Both the position numbers and the translations under genes were made by a program. A stretch of DNA of 64,000 bases from Jiella flava (GTDB lineage: Bacteria; Pseudomonadota; Alphaproteobacteria; Rhizobiales; Rhizobiaceae): the NCBI RefSeq assembly GCF_017349315.1, contig NZ_JAFMPP010000003.1, positions 269,959 through 333,958 of the forward strand, written 5' to 3'. The notes under the pieces are model-generated. The model was not told the DNA's origin and did no database searches. It saw nothing but the letters and a program-made list of their open reading frames with translations. This document shows, piece by piece, positions 29,438 through 38,200 of the stretch. How positions within the stretch are numbered: position 1 is the first letter of the stretch; each line of letters starts with the position of its first letter.

Positions 29438-30070
29438 TCATTGGCCGACGTCCACCCTCGGCGGCTCCTTTGCGCCCGGGGTTGCGGTGAAGGACTGCAT
29501 CGGCTTGGCGTTCGGATAAAAAACGTCAGCGTACCAGCGGCCGGGGATGCGCTCCAACTCGGTATTGTAATCGCGGACTGCATCAATGTAGTCGCTCCTG
29601 GCCACGGAGATGCGATTTTCGCTGCCTTCCAGCTCGCTTTCAAGGCTGAGAAAATGATGGCTCGACTTTAACACCGGATAGGCCTCGACGGTGGCGAGCA
29701 GCCGCGACAGCGAGCCTGAAAGCTGATCTTGCGCCGCCTGAAACTTTTGAACCGCGACCTGATCGGTCAACTGGTCGGCGCTGATTTTGAGCTGCGTCGC
29801 CTTCGCCCGTGCCTCGACCACCGCCGTGAGGACGTCCGTTTCCTGGCTGGCGTAGCCTTTGACGGTCTCTACGAGGTCGGGAATCAGATCATTGCGGCGC
29901 TGATATTGATTTTCAATTTGGGTCCAGGCCGCTTTGGCGTCCTTTTCCTTCATCGGAATGGCATTGGAGCCGGCGATGACGAGAATGGCGCTGGCAAGGA
30001 GCACGAGAATGGCACTTGCAATCAGTCCGAACGGCAACGAGCGGCGATGGTGAGACTCAGACATGGACAT
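29438..30070 (-). CDS. LemA family protein
   Basis: About 210 residues. One N-terminal membrane segment (FGLIASAILVLLASAILVIA) is followed by the conserved LemA region AWTQIENQYQRRNDLIPDLV and a helical body with TAVVEARAKA and SLESELEGSENRI, then RWYADVFYPNAKP near the end. LemA proteins are membrane-anchored helical bundles of unclear function, with most of the chain outside the cytoplasm. An upstream in-frame ATG at 30100 would add 10 residues; the start at 30070 follows a weak GAAAGAA site. No neighbouring TPM-domain gene, a frequent LemA partner, is present. Confidence 0.85.
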   Translation of the reverse strand: MSMSESHHRRSLPFGLIASAILVLLASAILVIAGSNAIPMKEKDAKAAWTQIENQYQRRNDLIPDLVETVKGYASQETDVLTAVVEARAKATQLKISADQLTDQVAVQKFQAAQDQLSGSLSRLLATVEAYPVLKSSHHFLSLESELEGSENRISVARSDYIDAVRDYNTELERIPGRWYADVFYPNAKPMQSFTATPGAKEPPRVDVGQ

Positions 30071-30184
30071 TTCTTTCGGCGGCTCAATTTCGATTGGCAT
30101 GTCGACCTATGCTTCGATTGTTCGAAGGCCAGATGACGGGTGCAGCTGTTGCCCTTCGCGTTCATTTCGGACAGAACGAATCGC

Positions 30185-30442
30185 ATGAGCAGTCAACCGC
30201 CCGAAGACGAACGGCAGCGTGAGGCGAGGGCTATCCTCGAACGTATCCGGCGTGAAACGGAGCCGCAGATCGGTGCGCACACCGAGGCGATCGTGACGCG
30301 GACCCGCGACCACTTCATGGGCCGAGACGCCGACGCGGAGGATCGATTCGAGGTGATCGGCACCCGCATCGGCCGAATCGCCAGCGTGCTTGCCTTCGTC
30401 ATTCTCGCCGTGCTTCTTGCCAGCCAACTCCTCTCGGGCTGA
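30185..30442 (+). CDS. small single-pass membrane protein, hypothetical
   Basis: 85 residues. A charged N-terminal region (MSSQPPEDERQREARAILER) and an amphipathic middle are followed by a C-terminal hydrophobic helix (IGRIASVLAFVILAVLLASQLL), so it should be tail-anchored with the body in the cytoplasm. It ends seven bases before pdxY on the same strand, suggesting co-transcription. Family not recognised. Confidence 0.6.
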   Translation: MSSQPPEDERQREARAILERIRRETEPQIGAHTEAIVTRTRDHFMGRDADAEDRFEVIGTRIGRIASVLAFVILAVLLASQLLSG

Positions 30443-30448
30443 ACCAGC

Positions 30449-31339
30449 ATGATCGACCAGACCTCGCGGACCGGCGACCGACCAGCGGTGATTGCGATTT
30501 CCAGCCATGTCGTGCGGGGCTCCGTGGGCAATCGCGCGGCGGCCTTTGCACTTGAGTCCCTCGGCTTTCCGGTATGGTCGGTGCCGACCGTGACATTGCC
30601 TTGGCATCCCGGGCATGGCGCGGCGACGCGCATCGTGCCGCCGCCGGAATGCTTCGACGCGATGATGGCGGATTTGGCCGGGGCGCGCTGGCTCGGCGAG
30701 GTCGGCGCGGTGCTGACCGGCTATTTCGGCGCCGCCGGTCAGGTCGAGGCGGCGGCGCGGCTGATCGAGGCGGTTCGGGCGGAGAATCCCAGCGCTCTCA
30801 TCTTATGCGATCCGGCAACCGGCGACAGCGGCCGCCTCTATCAACCGGCGGCGATTCTCGATGCCATCCGCGATCGGCTGATACCACTCGCCGACATCGC
30901 GACGCCCAATCGCTTCGAGCTGGAATTTTTGAGCGGTCTCGAGCTGTCGAGCAACGACGACCTGATCGAAGCGGCGATCGCGCTCGGGCCGCATATGGTG
31001 GTGGTGACCTCGGCCTTTCCGATGCTGAAGGGCGGCACCGGCAACCTGCTTGTCGACGATCGCCAGACGATTCTCGCCGAGCATCGGTTGATTGAAGACG
31101 CTCCGAAGGGCGTCGGCGATCTGACCGCCGCGGTGTTCCTGGCGCGGCTGTTGTCCGGCGTGTCGCAGGAAAAGGCGCTGCAGTCGACGACGGCGACGGT
31201 GTTCGAGCTGTTGGCCCGCACCACCAAACGCGGTGCCGACGAACTGACGCTCGAAACCGATCTCGACAGCCTGAAGCATCCGATGGCGATGGTGCAAATG
31301 CGCCGGCTCGGGCGGTCCTTGCCCAAACGCCCGGCCTGA
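30449..31339 (+). CDS. pdxY: pyridoxal kinase
   Basis: 296 residues of the ribokinase-like PdxK/PdxY fold. VIAISSHVVRGSVGNRAAAFALE (split here as VIAISSHVVRGSVG and NRAAAFALE) is the substrate-binding N-terminus, LILCDPATGD the central motif, TPNRFELEFLSG the nucleotide region, and APKGVGDLTAAVFLARLL the anion-hole motif with the catalytic aspartate. It phosphorylates pyridoxal in the vitamin B6 salvage pathway. It is convergent with the AbrB-family gene; a dispersed repeat lies in the gap. Confidence 0.92.
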   Translation: MIDQTSRTGDRPAVIAISSHVVRGSVGNRAAAFALESLGFPVWSVPTVTLPWHPGHGAATRIVPPPECFDAMMADLAGARWLGEVGAVLTGYFGAAGQVEAAARLIEAVRAENPSALILCDPATGDSGRLYQPAAILDAIRDRLIPLADIATPNRFELEFLSGLELSSNDDLIEAAIALGPHMVVVTSAFPMLKGGTGNLLVDDRQTILAEHRLIEDAPKGVGDLTAAVFLARLLSGVSQEKALQSTTATVFELLARTTKRGADELTLETDLDSLKHPMAMVQMRRLGRSLPKRPA

Positions 31340-31343
31340 GCGC

Positions 31344-31410
31344 CCTACAGCATCGTCCCGAAAAGCGGAATCGATTTTCGGCAAAGCACGATGCGTCGAT
31401 TCAAAGGGTT
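31344..31410 (-). repeat. dispersed repeat A, partial copy
   Basis: About 67 bases between the convergent pdxY and AbrB-family genes match, in inverse orientation, the copies at 41426-41534 and 50702-50804. The shared blocks are CCTTTGAATCGACGC, TGCTTTGCCGAAAATCG and GATGCTGTAGG. The part CCGAAAAGCGGAATCGATTTTCGG can fold as a hairpin and may also work as a bidirectional terminator. Confidence 0.75.
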
Positions 31411-31431
31411 CTAACTCATGGAAGCGACGCG

Positions 31432-32514
31432 TCAGCGTTCGGCCGAGGATGAGTCCTGCTTTGCGGACGGCGCCGGATCGGTTTTGCGATCGCGGATGAA
31501 CAAGGGCAGGATGGCCAGGAGGAGCAGCAGGCGGAAGATGTGGTGGGTGGCGACATAGGCCGGGTCGTAGCCGAGCGACAGGGCCATCGCGCTCATTCCC
31601 TCGACGCCGCCTGGCGCGAACGACACCCAGACCTGGCCGAAGGGAAGGTCGAGGCCGCGGGCGACGGCATAGCTGACGAGGCCCGACAGCACGACCGCGA
31701 CGGTGGTGACGGCGAGGCCGGCAACGAACAGCGCCCGCATCTGCGCGCCGGTGATGGCGGAAAAACGCGCGCCGATCACCGCGCCGGCAAGCGAAAATCC
31801 GATGAAGGTCAGGGCCGTCGAAGGGCGCCCTTCCAGCCATCCGACGCCATGTCCGAGACCGCTGAGGATGACGCCGGCAAGCAGGAAGGCCGCCGGGATC
31901 CGCAGCTTGTCCATCAGCAGGCCGGCGATCGTGGCGATTGCGATCAGGACGAGGCTTTGCGGCAGATCGAGGGTGTGTCGAGCAATGCCGGCAAGCCCAC
32001 CATTGGGGCTGCCTTCAACCAGCGCGACCAGCGGCGGCAAGGCGATGGTGATGATCAGCAGCCTGAGGCTCTGGATCACCATGACGAAGGGCGTATCGAT
32101 GGTCCTTCCCGGCCGATCGGCCGCGAGCGACAGGCTGTAGGACAGCGCGCCCGGCGAGGTCGCGAGCACCGCCGTCCCTCTGGTCGTGCCGAAGAATCGC
32201 CGCAGCACCGAGGACGAGACGAGCATCACCGCGAGCATCGTCGCCGTCAGAGCCAGAAGGCTGGCCGGAAAGCGCAGCACGTCCGAGAGGAAATGCGTGG
32301 TGACGCCGGCGCCGAGCGTCACTCCGATCGTGGTGAAGCCGAGATTGCGCAGCAGAGGCGGCACTTTCGGGCCGAGCCCCAGCGCGGCGAGCGCCGTGAC
32401 CGCGACGGTCGAGCCGACGAGCGGCCCTGCCGGCACGCCGATCGCCTGAAACGCCGCCGCGCCGATCAGAGCACTGGAAAGGGCCAGAAGAACCGGCCGT
32501 AGGCCTTGGTTCAT
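31432..32514 (-). CDS. AbrB family membrane protein (putative transporter)
   Basis: About 360 residues with 10 or more hydrophobic segments. The two halves resemble each other, each with a LVGSTVAVTALA- or SLAGAVIGARFS-like block, and WVSFAPGGVEGMSAMALSLGYDP is the conserved C-terminal loop (given as WVSFAPGGVEGM and SAMALSLGYDP). This fits the AbrB/COG3180 family of integral membrane proteins, sometimes labelled ammonia monooxygenase. The family often sits beside tripartite tricarboxylate transporters, as here, where it starts 23 bases after tctA. Its transport role is inferred. Confidence 0.85.
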   Translation of the reverse strand: MNQGLRPVLLALSSALIGAAAFQAIGVPAGPLVGSTVAVTALAALGLGPKVPPLLRNLGFTTIGVTLGAGVTTHFLSDVLRFPASLLALTATMLAVMLVSSSVLRRFFGTTRGTAVLATSPGALSYSLSLAADRPGRTIDTPFVMVIQSLRLLIITIALPPLVALVEGSPNGGLAGIARHTLDLPQSLVLIAIATIAGLLMDKLRIPAAFLLAGVILSGLGHGVGWLEGRPSTALTFIGFSLAGAVIGARFSAITGAQMRALFVAGLAVTTVAVVLSGLVSYAVARGLDLPFGQVWVSFAPGGVEGMSAMALSLGYDPAYVATHHIFRLLLLLAILPLFIRDRKTDPAPSAKQDSSSAER

Positions 32515-32537
32515 GCAGGCGCCTTCGGCGATTCCGT

Positions 32538-34034
32538 TTACGCCTGGCGCCGCCGCCGGCGGCCGACGATGATCGGCACGACGACGACGAGGAGGGCCAA
32601 GATGTACAGAGCGATGCTGTTGGTCGAATTGACGAGGATCGTCCAGTCGCCGGCCGAAATCGACAGAGCGCGGCGCAGATTGTCCTCGAACAGCCCGCCG
32701 AGCACGAAGCCGAGGATCACCGGCGCGAGCGAGAACTGCAGCTTGCGCAGGAACCAGCCGAAGACGCCGAGCGCCGTGATCATGTAGAGATCGTGCGGGT
32801 TGGAGACCACCGAATAGACGCCGATGAAGGCGAGGACGGCGATCAGCGGCGTCAGGAACTGCTGCGGGATCGTCAGCATCCGCGCAAAAAGGCCCACCAA
32901 CGGCAGGTTGATGACCAGCAGCGCGACATTGCCGATATACATCGAGGCGATCAGGCCCCAGGCGATTTCCGGACGCTGCGAGAACATCAGCGGGCCGGGC
33001 GTGACGTTGAAGAGCAGCAGGGCGCCGAGCAGGATCGCCGTGGTGCCCGAGCCCGGGATGCCAAGTGTCAGCATCGGCACCATGGCGCCGCCGGCCGAGG
33101 CGTTGTTCGCCGCCTCCGGCGCCGCCAGCCCGCGCATGTCGCCATGGCCGAACTTGGAGGAATCGCGGGCCGCGCGCTTTTCGGTGCCATAGGCGACGGC
33201 CGAGGCGACCGAGGCGCCGGTGCCCGGCAAAATGCCGATGAAGAAGCCAATGATCGAGCCGCGCAGGATCGTCCATTTGACGAAGGCGAGATCCTTCCAG
33301 GTGACGAAGGTCTTGTCGATCTTCAGCGTCTTCAACGTGCCGGCGGCCTGCTGTTCGACGAGATGGATCAACTCGGCCATGCCAAACAGGCCGATGACGA
33401 CGACCAGGAAGTCGATGCCGGCGAGGATGTCAGGAATTCCGAAGGTGAAGCGGGCGACGCCGGTGTTGGCGTCGATGCCGACCGAGGCGAGCATCAGCCC
33501 GATCACCGCGCCGAGCAGCGTCTTCACCGGGTTCGCGCCGACCAGCGATGCCAGCGAGGCGAAGGCGAAGACCATCAGCGCGACATAGTCGGACGGTGAG
33601 AAGGAGATCGCGTAGGAGGCGAGCGCCGGGCCGAAGAAGCTCATCAAAATGACGGAGAAGGTCCCGCCGATGAAGGAGGCGACGGCCGACAGCGACAGCG
33701 CTTTGCCGGCTTCGCCGTTCTTAGCCATCGGGTTGCCGTCGAGGGTGGTCATCACCGCGCCGGCGTCGCCGGGAACGTTGAGCAGGATCGACGAAATCCG
33801 GCCGCCATATTCGGCGCCGTAATAGATCCCGGCGAGGAGAATGATCGCCGATTCCGGTTTGAAGCCGAGGCCATAGGCGATCGGCAGCAGGATCGCGACG
33901 CCATTGATCGGGCCGATGCCCGGCAGCGCGCCGATCAGCGTGCCGGCAAAGCAGCCGGCGAGGACGAGAAACAGGTTGAACGGGTCGAGGGCAACGGCAA
34001 AGCCCGAGGCCAATCCGGAAAAGACGGCATCCAT
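32538..34034 (-). CDS. tctA: tripartite tricarboxylate transporter, large permease TctA
   Basis: 498 residues with about 11-12 membrane segments. GTLIGALPGIGPINGVAILLP near the N-terminus (shown as GTLIGALPGIGPING and VAILLP) and FFIGILPGTGASVASAVAYG in the middle are the two duplicated TctA motifs, and AAPEAANNASAGGAMVPMLT is the characteristic cytoplasmic loop. It is the channel-forming permease for a di- or tricarboxylate-type substrate, driven by the ion gradient, working with TctB and the periplasmic TctC. It follows tctB by 8 bases. Confidence 0.96.
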   Translation of the reverse strand: MDAVFSGLASGFAVALDPFNLFLVLAGCFAGTLIGALPGIGPINGVAILLPIAYGLGFKPESAIILLAGIYYGAEYGGRISSILLNVPGDAGAVMTTLDGNPMAKNGEAGKALSLSAVASFIGGTFSVILMSFFGPALASYAISFSPSDYVALMVFAFASLASLVGANPVKTLLGAVIGLMLASVGIDANTGVARFTFGIPDILAGIDFLVVVIGLFGMAELIHLVEQQAAGTLKTLKIDKTFVTWKDLAFVKWTILRGSIIGFFIGILPGTGASVASAVAYGTEKRAARDSSKFGHGDMRGLAAPEAANNASAGGAMVPMLTLGIPGSGTTAILLGALLLFNVTPGPLMFSQRPEIAWGLIASMYIGNVALLVINLPLVGLFARMLTIPQQFLTPLIAVLAFIGVYSVVSNPHDLYMITALGVFGWFLRKLQFSLAPVILGFVLGGLFEDNLRRALSISAGDWTILVNSTNSIALYILALLVVVVPIIVGRRRRRQA

Positions 34035-34042
34035 GATCTACG

Positions 34043-34483
34043 TCACCTCAAAAACGTGAGAACGCCCGCAGGCAGGTTGAGGTCGAGCAGTTCGGTGCAG
34101 ACGAAATAGCCGACGACCCCGATGCCGAGACTGAAGGCCAGCGCCGGCAGGAGCTTTGCGCCGAGCATCATCGATAGCGCCATGCAGAAGGCGACGGTGG
34201 CGATGATGAAGCCCAGCGGCTGGAACAGATAGCCGTAGCCGAGCAGCATCGCGACGAGGGCGGCAAGGCGCCCCCAGGTTCGCAGCGGCAGGCCGAAGGA
34301 CGCAACGTCAGGCTTGGCGAGGACGTAGAGAACGCACGGGATCCCCACGACGCCGAGCAGGCGCGGCCAGCTTTCAGGGCCCAGCGGATCATATTGGAAA
34401 GGGGCGTGGATCACCGTGAAGGCGATGACGGTATAGCCGATCACCACCAGGAGAAGCACGCCGGCAAAAAGCCGGTCGGCCAT
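34043..34483 (-). CDS. tctB: tripartite tricarboxylate transporter, small permease TctB
   Basis: 146 residues with four hydrophobic segments, starting MADRLFAGVLLLVVIGYTVI. The loop FQYDPLGPESWPRLLG is the typical TctB sequence. The start at 34483 follows GGAGCAG; a longer open frame upstream lacks similarity. TctB is the small membrane subunit that supports TctA. Confidence 0.9.
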   Translation of the reverse strand: MADRLFAGVLLLVVIGYTVIAFTVIHAPFQYDPLGPESWPRLLGVVGIPCVLYVLAKPDVASFGLPLRTWGRLAALVAMLLGYGYLFQPLGFIIATVAFCMALSMMLGAKLLPALAFSLGIGVVGYFVCTELLDLNLPAGVLTFLR

Positions 34484-34685
34484 GGACTGCTCCAATCTTC
34501 GCCAAGAACAAGCGGCCGCGCCCTTCGCGGCCCGAGGATGCACCGCGCATGCGAACCAACGCAGGCAGCGCGCGCCCTCAATCTCAGTGTTTGCCATGCC
34601 GTCGGTCGAATCTCGGCGAGAAGCGCGTCGATCGATCGCCGGGTTTTTACAGCTCGAAGGCCCGCCATTCGAGCGGAATGCGATG

Positions 34686-34773
34686 AACCGGAATCGCCAT
34701 TTTGCTCCCAGCCTTTGTTTTGCCGCATGATGGTGCCGAAACGTCATGCAACGTTTCGGCACCATGCTCTAGC
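34686..34773. repeat. dispersed repeat B, palindromic
   Basis: A block shared with 50902-50993. It begins with a 45-base lead (AACCGG, CGCCATT, GCTCCC, TTGTTTTGCCGCATGATGG) and ends with a perfect hairpin: ATGGTGCCGAAACGT (34730-34744), loop CATGCA, ACGTTTCGGCACCAT (34751-34765). It lies in the 357-base spacer between tctC and tctB, where the hairpin may reduce read-through or stabilise the tctC message. Nothing else is seen in that spacer. Confidence 0.85.
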
Positions 34774-34840
34774 GAGCCTTCAGGGCTGCGGTGCATCCCG
34801 TGAGGCAATGCTCCGCAGCCCGATTGTCAGTCCGGAAGGA

Positions 34841-35809
34841 CTATTGGATCAGGCCGGCGTCCTTGGCGATGCCGGTCATCCGCTCGACGCGCTTCTTCAT
34901 GTCGGCGTCCATCTCCTTGCCGGAGAGGTCCATCGGCAGGAGCCCCTTGTCCTTGACGAGCTTGGCCCAGGCGTCCGTGGCGTAGGCCGCTTTGAAGGCC
35001 TCGACCCACTTGTTGTAGGCTTCGTCCGAGACGTTCTTGCCCATGTAGTAGCCGCGCACGATCGGCCATTCGGCATCGTAACCGAGTTCCTTGGCGGTCG
35101 GCACCTCGGCGAAGGGCGCCGGCAGGCGCTTGTCGCTCAACACCGCCAAAATGCGCATTTCGCCGGTGCCCAGATGCGAGACCATTTCGCCGATATCGCC
35201 GAAATAGACCTTGATCGAGCCGCCGAGCAGCCCGGCGATCGCGTCGCCGCCGCCATCGAAGGCGACATAGCGCATCTTGCGAGGGTCGACATTCTTCGAC
35301 TTCAACAGGATCGCGGCCTTCATCCAGTCCTGCGAGCCGACCGAGCCGCCGGCGCCAACGACCACAGAGCCGGGATCCTTCTCGACCACGGCCATCAGGT
35401 CGTCGAGAGTCTTGTAGGGGCTGTCGGCCTTAACGATGACGGCGCCGTAATCGGTGCCGGCCGTCGCCAGGAAGCGAACGTCCTTGGCGCCCCACTGGCC
35501 GTATTTGCCGATCGCCATATTGAGCAGCGAGCCGGAGGAAAATGCGACGATCGCGTTCGGATCGTCGGTGCGGGTCGTGTTGAACAGGTTGATCGCGACG
35601 GCGCCGATGCCGCCGGGCATGAAGGTCACTTCCATCGGCGTCTTGAGCTGCTTCTCCAGACCCTGCTGCGCGATGCGGCAGGTCAGATCGAAGCCGCCGC
35701 CGGGTTTGGCCGGCGCGACGCATTCGGGTCGGCTGATGTCCTGGGCGAGTGCCGGAACGGCAATGACGCTGGCCAGAAGCAGAACGGATGCGATGTTGAG
35801 CAATTTCAT
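34841..35809 (-). CDS. tctC: tripartite tricarboxylate transporter periplasmic binding protein TctC
   Basis: 322 residues. A cleavable signal peptide ends at VPALAQ. The mature part has the Bug/TctC-type features AKPGGGFDLTCRIAQQGL and FMPGGIGAVA near the N-terminus and a Venus-flytrap layout with KTLDDLMAVVEKDPGS. The start at 35809 follows GAGGACC. The protein captures a carboxylate in the periplasm and delivers it to TctAB. It is the first gene of the tctCBA operon and is divergent from tctD, the usual regulatory arrangement. Confidence 0.95.
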   Translation of the reverse strand: MKLLNIASVLLLASVIAVPALAQDISRPECVAPAKPGGGFDLTCRIAQQGLEKQLKTPMEVTFMPGGIGAVAINLFNTTRTDDPNAIVAFSSGSLLNMAIGKYGQWGAKDVRFLATAGTDYGAVIVKADSPYKTLDDLMAVVEKDPGSVVVGAGGSVGSQDWMKAAILLKSKNVDPRKMRYVAFDGGGDAIAGLLGGSIKVYFGDIGEMVSHLGTGEMRILAVLSDKRLPAPFAEVPTAKELGYDAEWPIVRGYYMGKNVSDEAYNKWVEAFKAAYATDAWAKLVKDKGLLPMDLSGKEMDADMKKRVERMTGIAKDAGLIQ

Positions 35810-36089
35810 AGTGGGTCCTCCCATCGGGCTTGTACCGGTGAGAGAGGCCGGCCGACCTGTCGGACGGTGAGTCCTTGACACTGCTGCCGATACCGTTTCC
35901 GGTGCAACTCCTCCAGAAGCCATTGCACTGGTTCCTCTCTCCCAAGCTTGGGCTTTAGAGGGTTTTGCTGACCGCCGCTTGACGCGAAACTGACGGGACG
36001 CTGACACTGCCGATGTGGCGCTTTGTATTGCAACGCGGCACATTTGGTCGCTTCTCAAACCCTCGGCGGACCGCTAAGCCTGATCAATC
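35810..36089. promoter_or_regulatory. divergent tctC / tctD intergenic control region
   Basis: 280 bases between two divergent operons, with no gene. By position it must hold the promoters of both the transporter and the tctDE regulator and probably the TctD binding site. No operator could be assigned with confidence by eye. Confidence 0.5.
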
Positions 36090-36764
36090 ATGCGAATTTT
36101 GCTTGTCGAAGACAGCGGTGACCTCTCCGAAGCCATTCTCGAACGGTTTCGCGGTGAGGGCCATGCGATCGACCTCGAGACCGATGGGGCCGAGGCGGAG
36201 GCGTTGTTACGGCACGCGAGCTTCGACGTCGTCATCCTCGACATCAACCTGCCTTCGATGAACGGCTATGAGGTGCTGCGGGCGATGCGGGCGCGGGGCG
36301 ACCGCACGCCGGTGCTGGTGCTGACGGCGCGCTCTGAAATCGACGACCGGATCGTTGGTCTCGATGTCGGGGCTGACGACTACATGATCAAGCCGTTCGA
36401 TTTTCGTGAGCTTTCGGCACGCTGCCGGGCGCTGGTTCGCAGGCGTACGGGCGAGGCCAGCAACGTCTTCGTCCACGGCGCTTTCGAGTTCGATCGCGGG
36501 GCGCGGCGAGCCTTGCTCGGCGGCGTCGATCTGGAACTGCGCCAGCGCGAGCTGCAAGTGTTGGAGCTGTTTCTCGGCCAGCTCGGCCGTGTCCTCACCA
36601 AGGACGAGGTCGTCGATCGGATCTACACGTTCGACGAGGCGCCAAGCCTCAACGCCATCGAGCAGACGATGACGCGGTTGCGCAAGAAGCTCGAGGGTTC
36701 GCCTGTGCAGATCCGGACGATTCGCGGGCTCGGCTATATCGCCAGCATCAACGATGCGTCATGA
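36090..36764 (+). CDS. tctD: response regulator, OmpR family, TctD-like
   Basis: 224 residues. The receiver domain has the acidic pair in LVEDSG, the phosphoacceptor Asp51 in VVILDINLPS, and the conserved lysine in DDYMIKPFDF. The C-terminal winged-helix DNA-binding domain ends with QIRTIRGLGYIASI. Its position divergent from tctCBA and coupled to a TctE-like kinase supports the role of activating tricarboxylate transport. It overlaps the kinase gene by four bases (ATGA). Confidence 0.92.
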   Translation: MRILLVEDSGDLSEAILERFRGEGHAIDLETDGAEAEALLRHASFDVVILDINLPSMNGYEVLRAMRARGDRTPVLVLTARSEIDDRIVGLDVGADDYMIKPFDFRELSARCRALVRRRTGEASNVFVHGAFEFDRGARRALLGGVDLELRQRELQVLELFLGQLGRVLTKDEVVDRIYTFDEAPSLNAIEQTMTRLRKKLEGSPVQIRTIRGLGYIASINDAS

Positions 36765-38200
36765 CGGCGACGGATCACGCGCCGCAAATTCGGCCATACT
36801 CCCTGCGCCGGCGGCTGATGATCGCCTCGATGGCGGTGTTTGCGAGCCTGATCGCAATTTTGTCGGTGGGCCTGTGGACCTATGCCGGCAGCGCCGCAGA
36901 CCAGACCTATGACCTGTTGTTGCGCGGCGCGGCGATCGCGATCCTCGAACGCGTCACGGTGACGCCCGAAGGAATCGATATCGACCTGCCGCCATCGGCC
37001 CTCGAAATCCTAACGCTCGATCAGGACGACCGGGTTTTTTACCGGATCGTCGACGAGCACGGCACGACGCTGACCGGGACGCCGGATCTGCCAACGGACG
37101 GCCTTTTCACCCGGCCGCTGCCGCGACAGGAGCCGGTGTTCTTCGACAGCGTCTACAGCGGCGAGAGGGTTCGCTTCGTTGTCAATGGTCGCACACTCCT
37201 GAGCGCCGACAAGCCACAATGGATCGGTGTGCAGATCGGCCAGACCCGCATCGCCCGCAACGCCATGCAATGGGATCTGATCCTCAAAGGTCTGATTCCA
37301 CTGGGCGCTCTGGCGCTCACGGGCGTGCTCTTGGCGCGCGCCGGCATCGGCTTGGCCATGCGCCCGCTCTCCGGCATCGAGCGCGACATTCGCAGCCGCC
37401 AGCCCAATGATCTGCAGCCGCTCAGCACCGCGCCGCCGCGCGAAATCGAGAGTCTGATCACCGCCATCAACGGTTTCATGCGGCGGCTCGACATTTCGCG
37501 CGGTCAGGCCGAATCCTTCATTGCCGACGTCGCCCATCAGATGCGCACGTCGCTGGCGACGCTCTATGGCCATCTCGAACGCGCGGACAACAGTGGCAAG
37601 GATGGCGCGCTTGCGGTCGTCAAAGCGCGCGATCAGGCCCAGCGCACCGTCCGGTTGACCAACCAGCTCCTCAGCCACGCGATGGTGATCCATCGCGCCG
37701 ACAAGCAGATGTTCCAGCCGGTCGATCTGGCGGCGTTGGTCTGCCGGCTTTTGGAGGAGATTATCCGCGACGACAAAGCCGGCGCCATCGAATTTGCCGT
37801 GGAGCTGCCGCAGGAGGGCGGCGTGCCGACGGTCGACGGCGATCCGATCGCGCTGCGCGAGGCGCTGCGCAATCTGGTCGATAATGCTGTGCGCCACGGC
37901 CCTTTGGACAATCAGATCACCTTGCGGGTCGAAGCCACCGATCTGAGGAGCCACCCTGCTTATGCGATCAGCGTCGAGGATGCCGGGCCGGGCATTTGCG
38001 ACGCCGACAAGCCGCGGGTGACCGAGCGGTTCTATTCGAGCGGTCCGGGCGGCGGTTCGGGGGTGGGGCTGGCGATCGTCGCGGCGGTCGCCGAGAGCCA
38101 CAAGGGCGCGTTTCGCCTATCCGATCGGATGCCTTGCGGCTTGTGCGTCACGATCACGTTGCCACGACGCCAGGCTGAGATTGTAGGAGGCGGGGCGTGA
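36761..38200 (+). CDS. tctE: sensor histidine kinase, TctE-like
   Basis: 479 residues. Two membrane segments (near residues 22-45 and 180-200) bracket a periplasmic sensor region of the TctE N-terminal type. HAMP-like sequence follows, then the phosphoacceptor histidine in DVAHQMRTSLATL (near residue 259), an N box in LRNLVDNAVRHG, and G boxes DAGPGI and GGGSGVGLAIV. The H box has Ser where most kinases have Pro. It should sense a carboxylate and phosphorylate TctD. Coupled by overlaps to tctD and to the downstream binding-protein gene. Confidence 0.92.
   Translation: MTATDHAPQIRPYSLRRRLMIASMAVFASLIAILSVGLWTYAGSAADQTYDLLLRGAAIAILERVTVTPEGIDIDLPPSALEILTLDQDDRVFYRIVDEHGTTLTGTPDLPTDGLFTRPLPRQEPVFFDSVYSGERVRFVVNGRTLLSADKPQWIGVQIGQTRIARNAMQWDLILKGLIPLGALALTGVLLARAGIGLAMRPLSGIERDIRSRQPNDLQPLSTAPPREIESLITAINGFMRRLDISRGQAESFIADVAHQMRTSLATLYGHLERADNSGKDGALAVVKARDQAQRTVRLTNQLLSHAMVIHRADKQMFQPVDLAALVCRLLEEIIRDDKAGAIEFAVELPQEGGVPTVDGDPIALREALRNLVDNAVRHGPLDNQITLRVEATDLRSHPAYAISVEDAGPGICDADKPRVTERFYSSGPGGGSGVGLAIVAAVAESHKGAFRLSDRMPCGLCVTITLPRRQAEIVGGGA

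Noticed and set aside
31432..33276. 614-residue reading of the AbrB-family gene
   Set aside because: The first 250 codons are the wrong frame of tctA; the real protein starts with MNQGLRPVLL at 32514.
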